Source of the DNA: Streptomyces endocoffeicus
Lineage (GTDB): Bacteria; Actinomycetota; Actinomycetes; Streptomycetales; Streptomycetaceae
Assembly: GCF_016741935.1 (NCBI RefSeq)
Contig: NZ_JAERRG010000008.1
Location: 248,001-312,000, forward strand
Reading direction: 5' to 3'
Length of the DNA: 64,000 nt
Made by a program: the position numbers and the translations under genes. Positions 11,087 to 19,894 of this stretch are shown piece by piece. Under the pieces are notes generated by a model that was given only the letters and a program-made list of their open reading frames with translations, did no database searches and was not told the DNA's origin. How positions within the stretch are numbered: the stretch's first letter is position 1; every line of letters begins with the position of its first letter.

Positions 11087-14000
11087 GTGCCACAATTCCA
11101 TGTTTCTCTCCTGGGCCAGCTGGAGCTACGCCGCGACGGGGCGAAAGTGAGTTTGGGGAGTCCGCAACAGCAGGCTCTCTTTGTCGCGCTGCTCCTGAGG
11201 CAAGGCAGAACGGCGGGCGCGGAAGTCCTCATCGACGCGCTGTGGGGTACCGACGCACCGGCATCGGCGATGAGAACGTTGCGGACCTACGCCTGGCGAC
11301 TTCGGAAAGTGCTGGAGGACGACAGCAAGTTCCCCAGCACGCTGGTGTCGGTGGGCGACGGTTACCGACTCGCTTGGGACACCTGTTACGTCGATCTGGA
11401 CGACGCGGTGAGTCTGGCACGCCAGGCACAGCAGTCGGATGACCTCGAAGGCGCCTACGGTTTTCTGGAGGCGGCTCTCGGCCTGTGGCACGGCGAGCCC
11501 CTCACCGCGATACCCGGCCCCTTCGCGGCCCGTGAGAGGGACCGGCTGAACGAGGTCCATCTGTACATCCAGGAGGAGCACATCGCGGCGGGCCTCGCCC
11601 TCGGCTACGGCCCGCGGTACATCGCCGAGCTGATCGGGCTGATCGACCGGTACTCGTTGCGGGAGCGGCTGTATGTGCTCTTGATACAGGCCCAGTCCCA
11701 GGCTGGGCGCAGGGGTGACGCCCTGGCCACGTACCGCCGAGCGCGCCGTACGCTGATCGACGAGCTGGGTGTCGAGCCGGGGCAGGAACTGAAGGCACTG
11801 CACGACCGCGTTCTGGCGGGGACGGAGAGCGAACTCCATGCACGGCCGACCGGGAGACCGGAGGAAGCGGTCGTCACGAGCGCAGCGGTCCCCGTAGTCG
11901 TCGAGGAGACGGCGCCCCCGCCTCGAGCGCGCGAGACGGACATCGACCGAGAAGACATGCCCTACCTCGCTCCGGCTCAGCTTCCCCCGGACTTGGCCGA
12001 TTTCACCGGCCGTAACCATCTCACTCTGGCGATCAGCTCTCTGATGAACACCCCTGACCGATCGGCTCTGCCCGTCGGAGTGCTGGTGGGGATGGCCGGC
12101 GTCGGGAAGTCCGCGCTCGCTCTCCATGTGGCGCACACCATCCGGGACTCATACCCGGAGGGGCAGATGTACGCCAAACTCCGGGCCGGCGACGGAGGGC
12201 CGGTGCCACCGGACGAAGTGCTGGCCGGTTTCCTCGTTTCCCTCGGTCTCCGCCTCGACGATCTCCCGGAAACCCTCGAGGCGCGGACCGCGCTCCTACG
12301 GACCCTGCTGGCCCGGCGCCGTGTCCTGCTCGTCCTCGACGACGCGGTCACCGCCGAACAGGTCCGCCCCCTGCTCCCCGGCTCAGCGGGATGCGGGGTT
12401 CTCGTCACCACCCGCACCCGACTGGCAGGGCTGCCCGCGTTACAGGCGGAGGTGCCCGCGTTCGCCCCGTCCGAGGCTCTCGACTTCCTGCGGCGTGCCA
12501 TCGGCTCCGAGCGGGTCGACACCGAACTTGCCGCCGCACAGCAGATCGTCGAGTCGTGCGCCATGCTGCCGCTCGCACTCCGGATCATCGCGGCGCGGCT
12601 CGCCGCACGCCCTAGCTGGTCGCTTCAGTCGATCAGCACACGTCTGGCTGACGAGTTCCAGCGCATCCAGGAGCTCAGGTCGGGGGACGTCACGATCTCG
12701 GCCGTGTTCGACCTCACCTACCGTCACCTGCCCGAGGATCAGGCGAGTGCCCTGCGCAAAGCGGCGGTCGTCGACAGCCGCTCGCTCTCCCTGTCCTGCG
12801 CGGCAGCACAGCTGGCCATGACGGATGAGCAGGCGGAGACACTGCTCGACGCGTTGGTGGACCAGGCGATGCTGGAGTCCCCCTCACCCGGTCTGTACCG
12901 CTTTCACAGTCTGCTGCGCGACTTCGCCCGGCGGAAGGCACGTCCGCACGAGCAGATGGCCGCGCTGGAAGGGGTGCTGAACCATCTGCTCGCCTCGGCG
13001 AAGAGCGCCTTCCGCCAGGTGGTGCCCGGGGACCCCGTCGAGGACGCGCTCAGCTCGACGCGGGCGCCTGGGGCGCGGGTGACGAGCCCCGAGGAGGCCC
13101 GCCAGTGGGCGGAGCGGGACGGCGAGTGCGCACTCAAGCTCGTGCAGCAGCTGGCCCGGGACGTGGCCGGCGCGACCCCGGAGCACGGGCAGGACGGCGC
13201 CCACACGCGGCTGCAACGATGCGTCGATCTGCTCATCGCGCTCAGTGCCTTCCGGGGGAGCCTCCATCACGGCGACTACCAGAGGGCGGTGGACCGCTTG
13301 GAGAGCGCCGTCGCGACATCGCGGGATGTGAAAGTGCTGGGACGGGTGCGGTTCCTCCGCGGCCACATGGAACTGTCGGTGAACCAGTTCGCCCGTGCGG
13401 AATGGCAGGCGTCCGCTGCGGTCCGGCTCTGCACCACCTCGCACGACCTCGTGATTCTCCGCCAGGCGCTGAACGACCTGGGCCTCGCCTGTCAGATGCA
13501 GGGAAAGTTCCAGGAAGCCATCGAGTGTTACGACAAGGCCATCGACCTCGCACGTCGGCTCGGCCACACGTCGGGCGAGACGGCCACCACCGTGAACATG
13601 GCCTTGTCCAAAGTGCACGTGAACGAGCCGCTCGAAGCCGAGCGGATCTGCCGGAAGGTCCTTGACGAGGTCGCCTCACCGGACGACGTCGAGGGGGTCG
13701 CCTACGCCTACTACGTGCTGGGGCTGGCACATCACCGGCAGGCTCAACACGACACGGCCCTCCACTGGTTCGAGATGTGCCTGGCGCTGTGTACGGCGAA
13801 CGGCCTGCGCGCACGTGAATCTCACGCGCGGCTCCGGATCGCGGAGCTCTCCAGGGAGATGGGTCTTCTCGACCGCGCCGTGCGAGAGGGTGGTCTGTCG
13901 GTGAAACTGTGCGAGGAGACGACCGATCTCAAGAACCTCGCGCAGGCGCTCACCGTCGTGGGCAACGCGCTGCGGGAGCTCGGAGAGGACGCGGCCGCGC

Positions 14001-14113
14001 AGGAGTACCTCGCGCGAGCGGGAGAGGTGATGGATTCCATGGCCGTCCCCCGCGAGCAAGTCCCCCCGGCGCAGCTCGCGTCCCGCAGCCGTACCGCTCT
14101 GACCGGACCTTGA
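11087..14113 (+). CDS. AfsR-type SARP regulator with NB-ARC and TPR domains
   Basis: The 1008-residue protein is a large SARP, a class that activates antibiotic pathways. Domains in order: OmpR-like winged helix (about 1-95, with LRTYAWRLRKVL), bacterial transcriptional activation domain (about 96-245, ending in LGVEPGQELKALH), NB-ARC ATPase (about 305-560; Walker A GMAGVGKS at 335-342 and Walker B LLVLDDA near 410), and C-terminal TPR repeats (about 740-990). Codon 452 is TTA (12440-12442), the rare leucine codon read by the bldA tRNA, so translation should be developmentally gated. The start is GTG with AAGGA upstream. It is the probable pathway-level activator; its targets are inferred. 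Confidence 0.93.
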   Translation: MPQFHVSLLGQLELRRDGAKVSLGSPQQQALFVALLLRQGRTAGAEVLIDALWGTDAPASAMRTLRTYAWRLRKVLEDDSKFPSTLVSVGDGYRLAWDTCYVDLDDAVSLARQAQQSDDLEGAYGFLEAALGLWHGEPLTAIPGPFAARERDRLNEVHLYIQEEHIAAGLALGYGPRYIAELIGLIDRYSLRERLYVLLIQAQSQAGRRGDALATYRRARRTLIDELGVEPGQELKALHDRVLAGTESELHARPTGRPEEAVVTSAAVPVVVEETAPPPRARETDIDREDMPYLAPAQLPPDLADFTGRNHLTLAISSLMNTPDRSALPVGVLVGMAGVGKSALALHVAHTIRDSYPEGQMYAKLRAGDGGPVPPDEVLAGFLVSLGLRLDDLPETLEARTALLRTLLARRRVLLVLDDAVTAEQVRPLLPGSAGCGVLVTTRTRLAGLPALQAEVPAFAPSEALDFLRRAIGSERVDTELAAAQQIVESCAMLPLALRIIAARLAARPSWSLQSISTRLADEFQRIQELRSGDVTISAVFDLTYRHLPEDQASALRKAAVVDSRSLSLSCAAAQLAMTDEQAETLLDALVDQAMLESPSPGLYRFHSLLRDFARRKARPHEQMAALEGVLNHLLASAKSAFRQVVPGDPVEDALSSTRAPGARVTSPEEARQWAERDGECALKLVQQLARDVAGATPEHGQDGAHTRLQRCVDLLIALSAFRGSLHHGDYQRAVDRLESAVATSRDVKVLGRVRFLRGHMELSVNQFARAEWQASAAVRLCTTSHDLVILRQALNDLGLACQMQGKFQEAIECYDKAIDLARRLGHTSGETATTVNMALSKVHVNEPLEAERICRKVLDEVASPDDVEGVAYAYYVLGLAHHRQAQHDTALHWFEMCLALCTANGLRARESHARLRIAELSREMGLLDRAVREGGLSVKLCEETTDLKNLAQALTVVGNALRELGEDAAAQEYLARAGEVMDSMAVPREQVPPAQLASRSRTALTGP

Positions 14114-14152
14114 ACGCACCCGTTCGATCGTGGTGTTGGCGCAGGACGCGCG

Positions 14153-15007
14153 TCACGGAATACGGGGTGTCGCGCGGGAAGCCACCACGAAGAGGTTCGC
14201 CCCCCGGCCCCGGGAGTCGGGGTCGATAAACAACTCCTTCTCCATCGCCAGAACACGCTGGAAGACGCCCTCGTCCTGTAGCACCTGCTCGGCTCTGTCC
14301 CGCGCCGTCTCGTGGACACCCGGATGCATGAGACTGGGAAATCCGCTCAGCAGGTCGACACTGAGATGCGCGGCGGTATGCATCACCCGGATCTCTCCCG
14401 GAGTGAACAGATGCCGGTAGGGGGCGGGGTTGGCAGCCCACTGCATGCCCGCGAGGCTGCGTTCCGTCTGCTCGGCGTCCTCCAGCCCCAGGCCCTCGAA
14501 CGCGGCGTGCCAGCGGCTGGGCAGGAAGGAGACCATCAGCCCGTCCACCGACAGCAGCCGGGTGAGGGAGGAGAGGACCGCCTTGGGGTCGTCGACGAAT
14601 CCGAGCAGGTGATGACTGTTCAGGATGAGGTCGAAGGATGCTCCGGACAGGAGTTCCGCCGCGTCCCGCACGTCACCCAGTCGAAACCGGACTCGGTCCG
14701 CGTACGCGCTGCGTCGTGCCCGTTGCGCGGCCTGGTCCACCAGCCCGGGCGTCAGGTCGTAGAGCATGCCGGTGCTCCCCAGAAAGCTCGTGGCGATCCG
14801 ATGAGTCCACCGGCCGGCCCCGCCCCCGAGGTCGAGGAAGGTGAAGCCCTCAGGCAGCCGGGAGAACACCGAGAACTCGAACGCCTCCCACAGCAAGGCG
14901 TCGACCAGCCTGCCGTAGGCACCACGCCAGTTCTCGTCGTAACCGACGGCTTTGCGCTCGAAGAATCTGCGTACGTCGACCGACGCGTCGTCGGGCTCCT
15001 TCGGCAC
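14153..15007 (-). CDS. class I SAM-dependent methyltransferase
   Basis: The 284-residue product has a Rossmann methyltransferase core: motif I FLDLGGGAGRWTHR (about residues 56-69), the acidic strand ending YDLTPG (about 83-88), RFRLGDVRDA (about 106-115) and FDLILNSHHLL (about 124-134). The start is GTG at 15007. It is 6 bases downstream of the SAM adenosyltransferase-fold gene on the same strand, so both SAM-using enzymes are probably made together. The methyl acceptor (O, N or C) cannot be told. It is convergent with the first SARP gene. Confidence 0.85.
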   Translation of the reverse strand: MPKEPDDASVDVRRFFERKAVGYDENWRGAYGRLVDALLWEAFEFSVFSRLPEGFTFLDLGGGAGRWTHRIATSFLGSTGMLYDLTPGLVDQAAQRARRSAYADRVRFRLGDVRDAAELLSGASFDLILNSHHLLGFVDDPKAVLSSLTRLLSVDGLMVSFLPSRWHAAFEGLGLEDAEQTERSLAGMQWAANPAPYRHLFTPGEIRVMHTAAHLSVDLLSGFPSLMHPGVHETARDRAEQVLQDEGVFQRVLAMEKELFIDPDSRGRGANLFVVASRATPRIP

Positions 15008-15013
15008 GATGGG

Positions 15014-15823
15014 TCACCCTCCTCTTCTCTCCCGCTTGCTCTGATCGCCCGCGCAGACCGACTCGGGCACCGCACGGCGGATGCGCAGCCTGTGACCGAC
15101 CCCGCAGGACAAGTCGAGCAACCCCCGGGCACGGACCTGGCCGAGCTCATGAAGGCCGAGCGAACTCCCGGGGTACACCACCCAGGTGCCGTCCTCCTCG
15201 TCCATCATGCGTGTCCCGTAGACAGCCTCCAGTCTCCGGCCACCCACATCCACCCTCAACCGGTCACCGTGGCACAGGTCGTGGGCCCGGAAGGGGAACT
15301 TGGCGTTACCGAAGTTGTCGATATGCACGATGTCACCCTCGGCCACGGGCGTTCGGCGTACGGAATCGGGTGGGAAGGGGCTGCCTGCGGAGGCCAACGG
15401 CTTGCCGGCGGCGACGGCGCCCACGACGGGAGCGTGCACGGCCTTCCCCCCGAACGGCACGAACCCCGGATCCTCGATCTGGAAGCATTCCTCCACTCCG
15501 AAATCCTGGGTCAGCCAGCCCATGGTACCCGTGTTCGCACCGACGAACACCAAGTCCCCACGTACCGTGCGGCCCACCAGACGTTCGGTCCTCTCCTGGA
15601 GGCTGTTGGCCACGCACATGATGAGGGTGCCAGGAGGGGCGAGTTCCGCGACCAGTCTCATGAGGAAGGCCGCGTTGATCTCCGAGAACTTCTGCGCCGG
15701 TACAAGCGGACCGATCCTGATGTCGACGCCGGGGGAAATGGCGGACGCACTTTTCTCGATGGCAAGACAGAGTTCCAAGAACGCGACATCGGTACAATCT
15801 GACACAATGATTACGCGCCTCAT
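15014..15823 (-). CDS. divergent SAM hydroxide/halide adenosyltransferase family protein (DUF62, fluorinase fold)
   Basis: The 269-residue protein matches the family that cleaves SAM at C5' with water, chloride or fluoride as nucleophile. Retained landmarks are IIVSDCTD near the N-terminus, FVGANTGTMGWL (about residues 93-104, where the family has PNNG or PDNG), HAPVVGAVAAG (about 130-140), IDNFGN (about 168-173) and the C-terminal adenine-binding barrel. By eye, the Asp-Arg-His hydrolase triad is not intact: the Asp position reads Asn, and the His of FHGRD reads Gly in FGGKA. The fluorinase serine position is Gly, as in chlorinase SalL. Chemistry is therefore open: altered nucleophile, or a SAM-sink hydrolase. 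The adjacent methyltransferase suggests pathway SAM use. Confidence 0.75.
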   Translation of the reverse strand: MRRVIIVSDCTDVAFLELCLAIEKSASAISPGVDIRIGPLVPAQKFSEINAAFLMRLVAELAPPGTLIMCVANSLQERTERLVGRTVRGDLVFVGANTGTMGWLTQDFGVEECFQIEDPGFVPFGGKAVHAPVVGAVAAGKPLASAGSPFPPDSVRRTPVAEGDIVHIDNFGNAKFPFRAHDLCHGDRLRVDVGGRRLEAVYGTRMMDEEDGTWVVYPGSSLGLHELGQVRARGLLDLSCGVGHRLRIRRAVPESVCAGDQSKRERRGG

Positions 15824-16054
15824 GTCGTTATGCGTCCATTCTCTAGTCTGCGAATCATTCGCTCGTCGAGATGCTATGCCAAAGCGCGCGGCCGCACGAC
15901 GGTTCGGCGGCATCGGATGCCACAGTCTGCCCGGAGAAGACCCGGTGTAGATCTCGCGTTGAGCCCACGTATATCGGCTCCCGTGAGGAATATATTTCGC
16001 GTGGAGCACGGGCTGGGACGCTTATGCCGTCACCCCCCAGAGGAAGGCCAGTCG

Positions 16055-16279
16055 ATGTCCAACAACGAAGCGGCCCAGTCACTTCCGAGCCGTTCGGCTC
16101 TCGTCAACGTCGTGCGCCTCGCCGCCCCGCTCGCGGCGAGCGCGCTCCTGATGGCGCTGCCCGCGGGCCCCGTGGGAACCGGCGACGCCAGGACCGGCCA
16201 GACGGGAATCGCGCTCCTCGCCGACGGGCGACACGACGACACCGTGCACACGGACGACTGGAACAGCACCGGCTCCTGA
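16055..16279 (+). CDS. small protein with a hydrophobic segment
   Basis: This 74-residue frame begins at an ATG with GGAAGG about 6-7 bases upstream. It has a polar N-terminus (MSNNEAAQSLPSRSALVNVV), a signal-like hydrophobic stretch (about residues 22-42, LAAPLAASALLMALPAGPVG) and an acidic, polar tail ending HTDDWNSTGS. It could be a small exported or membrane-anchored peptide, or part of the leader of the following SARP gene. I do not recognise a family. Whether it is translated is uncertain. Confidence 0.4.
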   Translation: MSNNEAAQSLPSRSALVNVVRLAAPLAASALLMALPAGPVGTGDARTGQTGIALLADGRHDDTVHTDDWNSTGS

Positions 16280-16418
16280 TCATCGTCGACATCACCGCGT
16301 GGGGCGGCCGCGCCGTCGCGGTCAACGACCTCGGCGTGAACGGCGCCCGCGGTGGCAGCGGTCCCGGTTCACGATCCGGGCAAGGGCGACGCTCATAAAC
16401 ACAGAAGGCGGGACTGCT

Positions 16419-17894
16419 TTGAAATTCCAGGTCCTGGGAGAACTGAATGTGACGCAAGACGGCGAACAGGTGCCCCTGGGCGGATTCATCAAGCGCGGGT
16501 TGATGAGTCTGCTCCTGCTGTACTCCAACCGCGTGGTCTCGACCAGCCACCTGCTGGATGCCCTGTGGCCGTCGGGCACCCCCGCCACGGCGCGCAAGAT
16601 GCTCCAGAACGCCGTATCCGATGTTCGCCGGCTGATGAACAATGGTCGGACCGGGGCGGACGAGCCGATCGTGTTGACCCATCCGCCGGGCTACCTTCTG
16701 CGTGTCCCGGCCAAGGACGTCGACCTCTCCTGCTTCCAGCAACTCGCCGCGGCCGGCCGGACCGCCCTCGCCAAAGGGGCACACGAACCGGCGCAGAAGG
16801 CACTACGCGCCGCCCTTCGCCTGGCGAAGGGCCCCATCCTGTCGGAACTGGTCGAGGAGGGCGTCAACTGGCCGGAGATCGAAGCTCTCGAGAACTTTGT
16901 GCTGAACGTTCGGGAAGACTGCTTCGAAGCCGAACTGGCCCTGGGGCGCCACCGGGCGGTCCTGGAGGAGATGGAGAACCTGCATCTGGGCCACCCGTCC
17001 AGGGAAAGGCTGTCGGCACAGCTGATGGTCGGTCTCTACCGGTGCGGCCGGCAACTCGACGCCCTGACGCTGTACCAACGCATCCGTGCCCTGCTCAACG
17101 ACGACTTCGGCCTGGAGCCGGGCGAGGAACTCAAGTCACTCCAGACCGCCATCATCACGCAGGATCCCAAGCTGTCGCTGCTGCCCGTCATGTCCCAGGC
17201 CGCTCAACAGACCTCACCGCGCGACCTGCTCCTCCCCCCGTCCACAAACGGGACGGCCATCGGCGCAGAGGGACGTCGCCCCTCAGCTCCCCAGCGGGTG
17301 CTCACAGCGGCCCGCAAGCCCGAGCCGGTCAGCGTCGTCATGGTCAGAACCGAGGTGCGCTGCCTGGACGGCGAGCCGACACCCGAGGAGTCCGCCGACG
17401 TGGCGCAGGCGGCGTCGGCGACCATTCACCGAGAGTTCGAGAAGGGCAACGGCGAGATCTGCCTCAGTGTGGGAGAGGTGTCCTTCAGCTTCTTCCGGAA
17501 CAGCGACCGTTCGGGAAGCCATGTCCAGCGTGCCATGGACGTGGCGACATCGATCCACGAGCACTTCAGCCCCGCTTCCCTGGTCGACGACACCGGACGG
17601 CGCTACACCGTCCGGTCCTGCATCGTCGTGACGACCGGCGAGGCCGTGCTGGACTACCGGGCAGCCAACGAGAAGGAACTCCGGATGACGGTGAGCGGGG
17701 CAGTGATGGACCGCTGTCGGCAACTGCTGCGCTTCGCATCGGCCGGTGAGATCCGGGTCTGCCGGGCGACGCACCAGGCCACGGCCTCCGACTACGCCGT
17801 GGCGCACGAACCCGACAACGGCTGGAGGGTACTCGTACCAAGGCTGGCCGACGACGGCGCACGTGCGGGCCGAGAGCTAGACGAGGCCGGTTGA
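16419..17894 (+). CDS. SARP regulator with cyclase-like C-terminal domain
   Basis: The 491-residue protein starts with a SARP winged helix (about 1-95; FQVLGELNVTQDGEQVPLGG) and a bacterial transcriptional activation domain (about 96-245; FGLEPGEELKSLQ). After a linker the region about 305-475 resembles a class III nucleotide-cyclase domain. It shows VSVVMVRTEVRCLDG, a VGEVSFSFF strand, HVQRAMDVATSIHEHF, RSCIVVTTGEAVLD and ASAGEIRVCRATHQAT. The metal- and substrate-binding residues are not evident, so it is probably a sensory, inactive version. I chose the TTG at 16419, preceded by AGAAGGCGG, because the domain begins there. Its 3' end overlaps the convergent SIS gene by 18 bases. Confidence 0.85.
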   Translation: MKFQVLGELNVTQDGEQVPLGGFIKRGLMSLLLLYSNRVVSTSHLLDALWPSGTPATARKMLQNAVSDVRRLMNNGRTGADEPIVLTHPPGYLLRVPAKDVDLSCFQQLAAAGRTALAKGAHEPAQKALRAALRLAKGPILSELVEEGVNWPEIEALENFVLNVREDCFEAELALGRHRAVLEEMENLHLGHPSRERLSAQLMVGLYRCGRQLDALTLYQRIRALLNDDFGLEPGEELKSLQTAIITQDPKLSLLPVMSQAAQQTSPRDLLLPPSTNGTAIGAEGRRPSAPQRVLTAARKPEPVSVVMVRTEVRCLDGEPTPEESADVAQAASATIHREFEKGNGEICLSVGEVSFSFFRNSDRSGSHVQRAMDVATSIHEHFSPASLVDDTGRRYTVRSCIVVTTGEAVLDYRAANEKELRMTVSGAVMDRCRQLLRFASAGEIRVCRATHQATASDYAVAHEPDNGWRVLVPRLADDGARAGRELDEAG

Positions 17895-19019
17895 GACAGG
17901 ACTCGACCGTTGCGCCACGGCCAACGAGGCGGTTGCCGGGGCGGCAGGGCCGGTGCAGAACGGTACGCGGCCCAGACGCTGCGCGGTACGGCAGGCGAGC
18001 ACCCCGGAGAAGAGGTGGTAGAGCAAAGGCGAGAACTCCTCCCTGGGACGGGCCGCGACGGGCAGAACGGCGGTGGAATGACTGACGACGGCTGTGTCCT
18101 CCCGGTGCGCCACGGCGATCACTCGCCTCCCGAGTTCCGCCGCCCTGGCGGCGACCTCCACCGCCCGGCGGTGGGAGCGGCCCGGGGGCGCGAGGACGAA
18201 CACGGGCATGTCGTAGGGCCCGGCGAAGCGGTCCACATGGTGCCACTCCTCCAGGTCCTGGCCACGGGCGGAGACTCCCGCGCCCTCGATGAGCTTGGCC
18301 GCGCCGTACAGGGCGGCGCCGAGTCCGGGCCCACTGCCCACCATGACCACGACGGGGCCGTCACCGACCAGGCGGGCTGCCCGCGAACACGCTTCGCCCA
18401 GTTCGGCGACCGTGCTCGCCACGCCTTCGTGCATCGTGGCGATTTCCCGTTCCAGAGCCTCCCTGCCGCCGCTGGTGTGATGCCTCCGTGCCTCTCCGAG
18501 CCGTACGGCCAGCAGCAGCAGTCCCAGCAGGCTGGCCTGGTAGGTGCGGATCCCGGGGGAGGGCTCACTCCCCGACAGCTGCACGGGGAGCGTGTGGTCG
18601 GCCGTCCGCGCCAGAGGGCTGTCGGGCACGCCGGTGAGGGCGAGGGTCAGAGCCCCGTGCCGACCCGCTCGGGCCAGCGCCTGCACGACGCGTGGGGTGA
18701 AACCCGACGCGGATATGCCGACGACAAGGTGCCTTCCGGTGTTCCGGGGACGCAGCCAGGGTGCCTGGTACTCCAGGAACCCCAGGGCCGGCGCGGCGAC
18801 GCAGTCGACCCCCGCGAGCGAGCGGAACGCGAGCTCGGCCGAGAGGGCGGCGTAGTACGAATCGCCGTCACCGACCAGGTGGACGGATCCGACCGATCCC
18901 CAGTCCGCCGAGGCGAACAGGGCCTCCACCACCCGGCCCACCGGCCCAGTCATGTCCTTGAGGTCACCGGCGAGGCAGCTCACCTGCCGGATCATCACCT
19001 CGGGGTCAAGTGCCCCCAT
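17877..19019 (-). CDS. SIS domain protein (sugar isomerase/aminotransferase-like)
   Basis: The 380-residue product carries two SIS domains, the fold that binds phosphosugars in GlmS and related isomerases or deglycases. The first (about 35-185) shows VHLVGDGDSYYAALSAEL and VGISASGFTPRVV. The second (about 205-345) shows VVMVGSGPGLGAALYGAAKL and EEWHHVDRF, the last resembling the GlmS-type EWHHG segment. No glutaminase domain is present, so it may act as an isomerase, deaminase or deglycase. GGAGAG lies 4 bases before the ATG at 19019. It is the last gene of a leftward four-gene operon with the BtpA/SgcQ, aminotransferase and oxygenase genes. The substrate is unknown. Confidence 0.82.
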   Translation of the reverse strand: MGALDPEVMIRQVSCLAGDLKDMTGPVGRVVEALFASADWGSVGSVHLVGDGDSYYAALSAELAFRSLAGVDCVAAPALGFLEYQAPWLRPRNTGRHLVVGISASGFTPRVVQALARAGRHGALTLALTGVPDSPLARTADHTLPVQLSGSEPSPGIRTYQASLLGLLLLAVRLGEARRHHTSGGREALEREIATMHEGVASTVAELGEACSRAARLVGDGPVVVMVGSGPGLGAALYGAAKLIEGAGVSARGQDLEEWHHVDRFAGPYDMPVFVLAPPGRSHRRAVEVAARAAELGRRVIAVAHREDTAVVSHSTAVLPVAARPREEFSPLLYHLFSGVLACRTAQRLGRVPFCTGPAAPATASLAVAQRSSPVSTGLV

Positions 19020-19066
19020 CTGTCTCTCCTCTCTCACGTCGTCTCACGTCGGCGGCCACGGAGCCG

Positions 19067-19876
19067 TCACCGCTCCAGGCCACGCACGATCTCCACGTAC
19101 GACTTCACCCGGTCGACGTCGACGGGCCCGCCCCAGCCGCCCCGTTCCAGACAGGTGCCGACGAAGGCACCGTCCGCGGCGGCCAGCAAGCGCGCCGCGT
19201 TGTCGTGCGTCGTGTTGCCGGCGAGGAGGACGGGTATGCGCGGAGCCCACTCGCGCGCCGAGGCGACCATGTCGAGCACGTGTCGCTCCTCCGGATGGGA
19301 GACACAGATCGCGTCGGCACCGGCCTGCTGTGCGTCCTTGGCCACGTGGCCGGTGGGCCGGTCCCCGCCCAGCCAGTTGAAGTGCATCGAGTCCGCGTCG
19401 GAGACGATGCACACATCCCGGGCGCTGATCTTCTGGCGGTACTCCATGACGTCGAGCGGGTTCGCCTGTACCAGACCCTGCGCGGTCAGCGTGGCTCCCA
19501 CCAGGGTGCTGGCACGGACGAAGCCGGCTTCGGTGACCTTGGCCACCGCCAGGGAAGCCCGCACCGCGTTGCGCATCAGCTGGACACCGACCTGGAAGCC
19601 GTCACCGCCGGTGCCCTCGACGACGGCCCGCACGATACGGGTCATGGCGGCCACGCGGGCCGGGTCGGCATCGTCCTCGACGCTGTACACCCGGTCCACC
19701 GTCTGGACCAGGCAGCCGTCCGCGCCGCCGTCCCTCAGTGCGGTCGCCGAACGGACGGCACGGTCGAGGATCCTGCTCAGACTGCCGTCGGCGGCGAACG
19801 GAGTGCCGGGCAACGGCTCAAGATGGATCATGCCCAGGATGGTCTTGCGTCCGCCTACCTGGAACAACTGCGTCAT
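19067..19876 (-). CDS. BtpA/SgcQ family TIM-barrel protein
   Basis: The 269-residue protein belongs to the BtpA family, predicted TIM barrels named for a cyanobacterial photosystem I biogenesis factor and for SgcQ next to sugar genes. Diagnostic parts are TILGMIHLEPLPGTP (about residues 12-26), the GADGCLVQ strand (about 51-58), FVRASTLVGATLTAQGL (about 119-135) and the final VPVLLAGNTTHDNAARLL-like phosphate-binding end. No enzymatic activity is established for the family. Finding it in a biosynthetic operon between a SIS protein and an aminotransferase suggests a phosphosugar-type or imine-type conversion. Confidence 0.85.
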   Translation of the reverse strand: MTQLFQVGGRKTILGMIHLEPLPGTPFAADGSLSRILDRAVRSATALRDGGADGCLVQTVDRVYSVEDDADPARVAAMTRIVRAVVEGTGGDGFQVGVQLMRNAVRASLAVAKVTEAGFVRASTLVGATLTAQGLVQANPLDVMEYRQKISARDVCIVSDADSMHFNWLGGDRPTGHVAKDAQQAGADAICVSHPEERHVLDMVASAREWAPRIPVLLAGNTTHDNAARLLAAADGAFVGTCLERGGWGGPVDVDRVKSYVEIVRGLER

Positions 19877-19894
19877 GTCTGCTTCCTTCCTCGG

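Noticed and set aside
15014-15823. A true fluorinase or chlorinase
   Set aside because: Family fold is clear but the halide-site residues of known halogenases are not conserved, so halogenation cannot be claimed.
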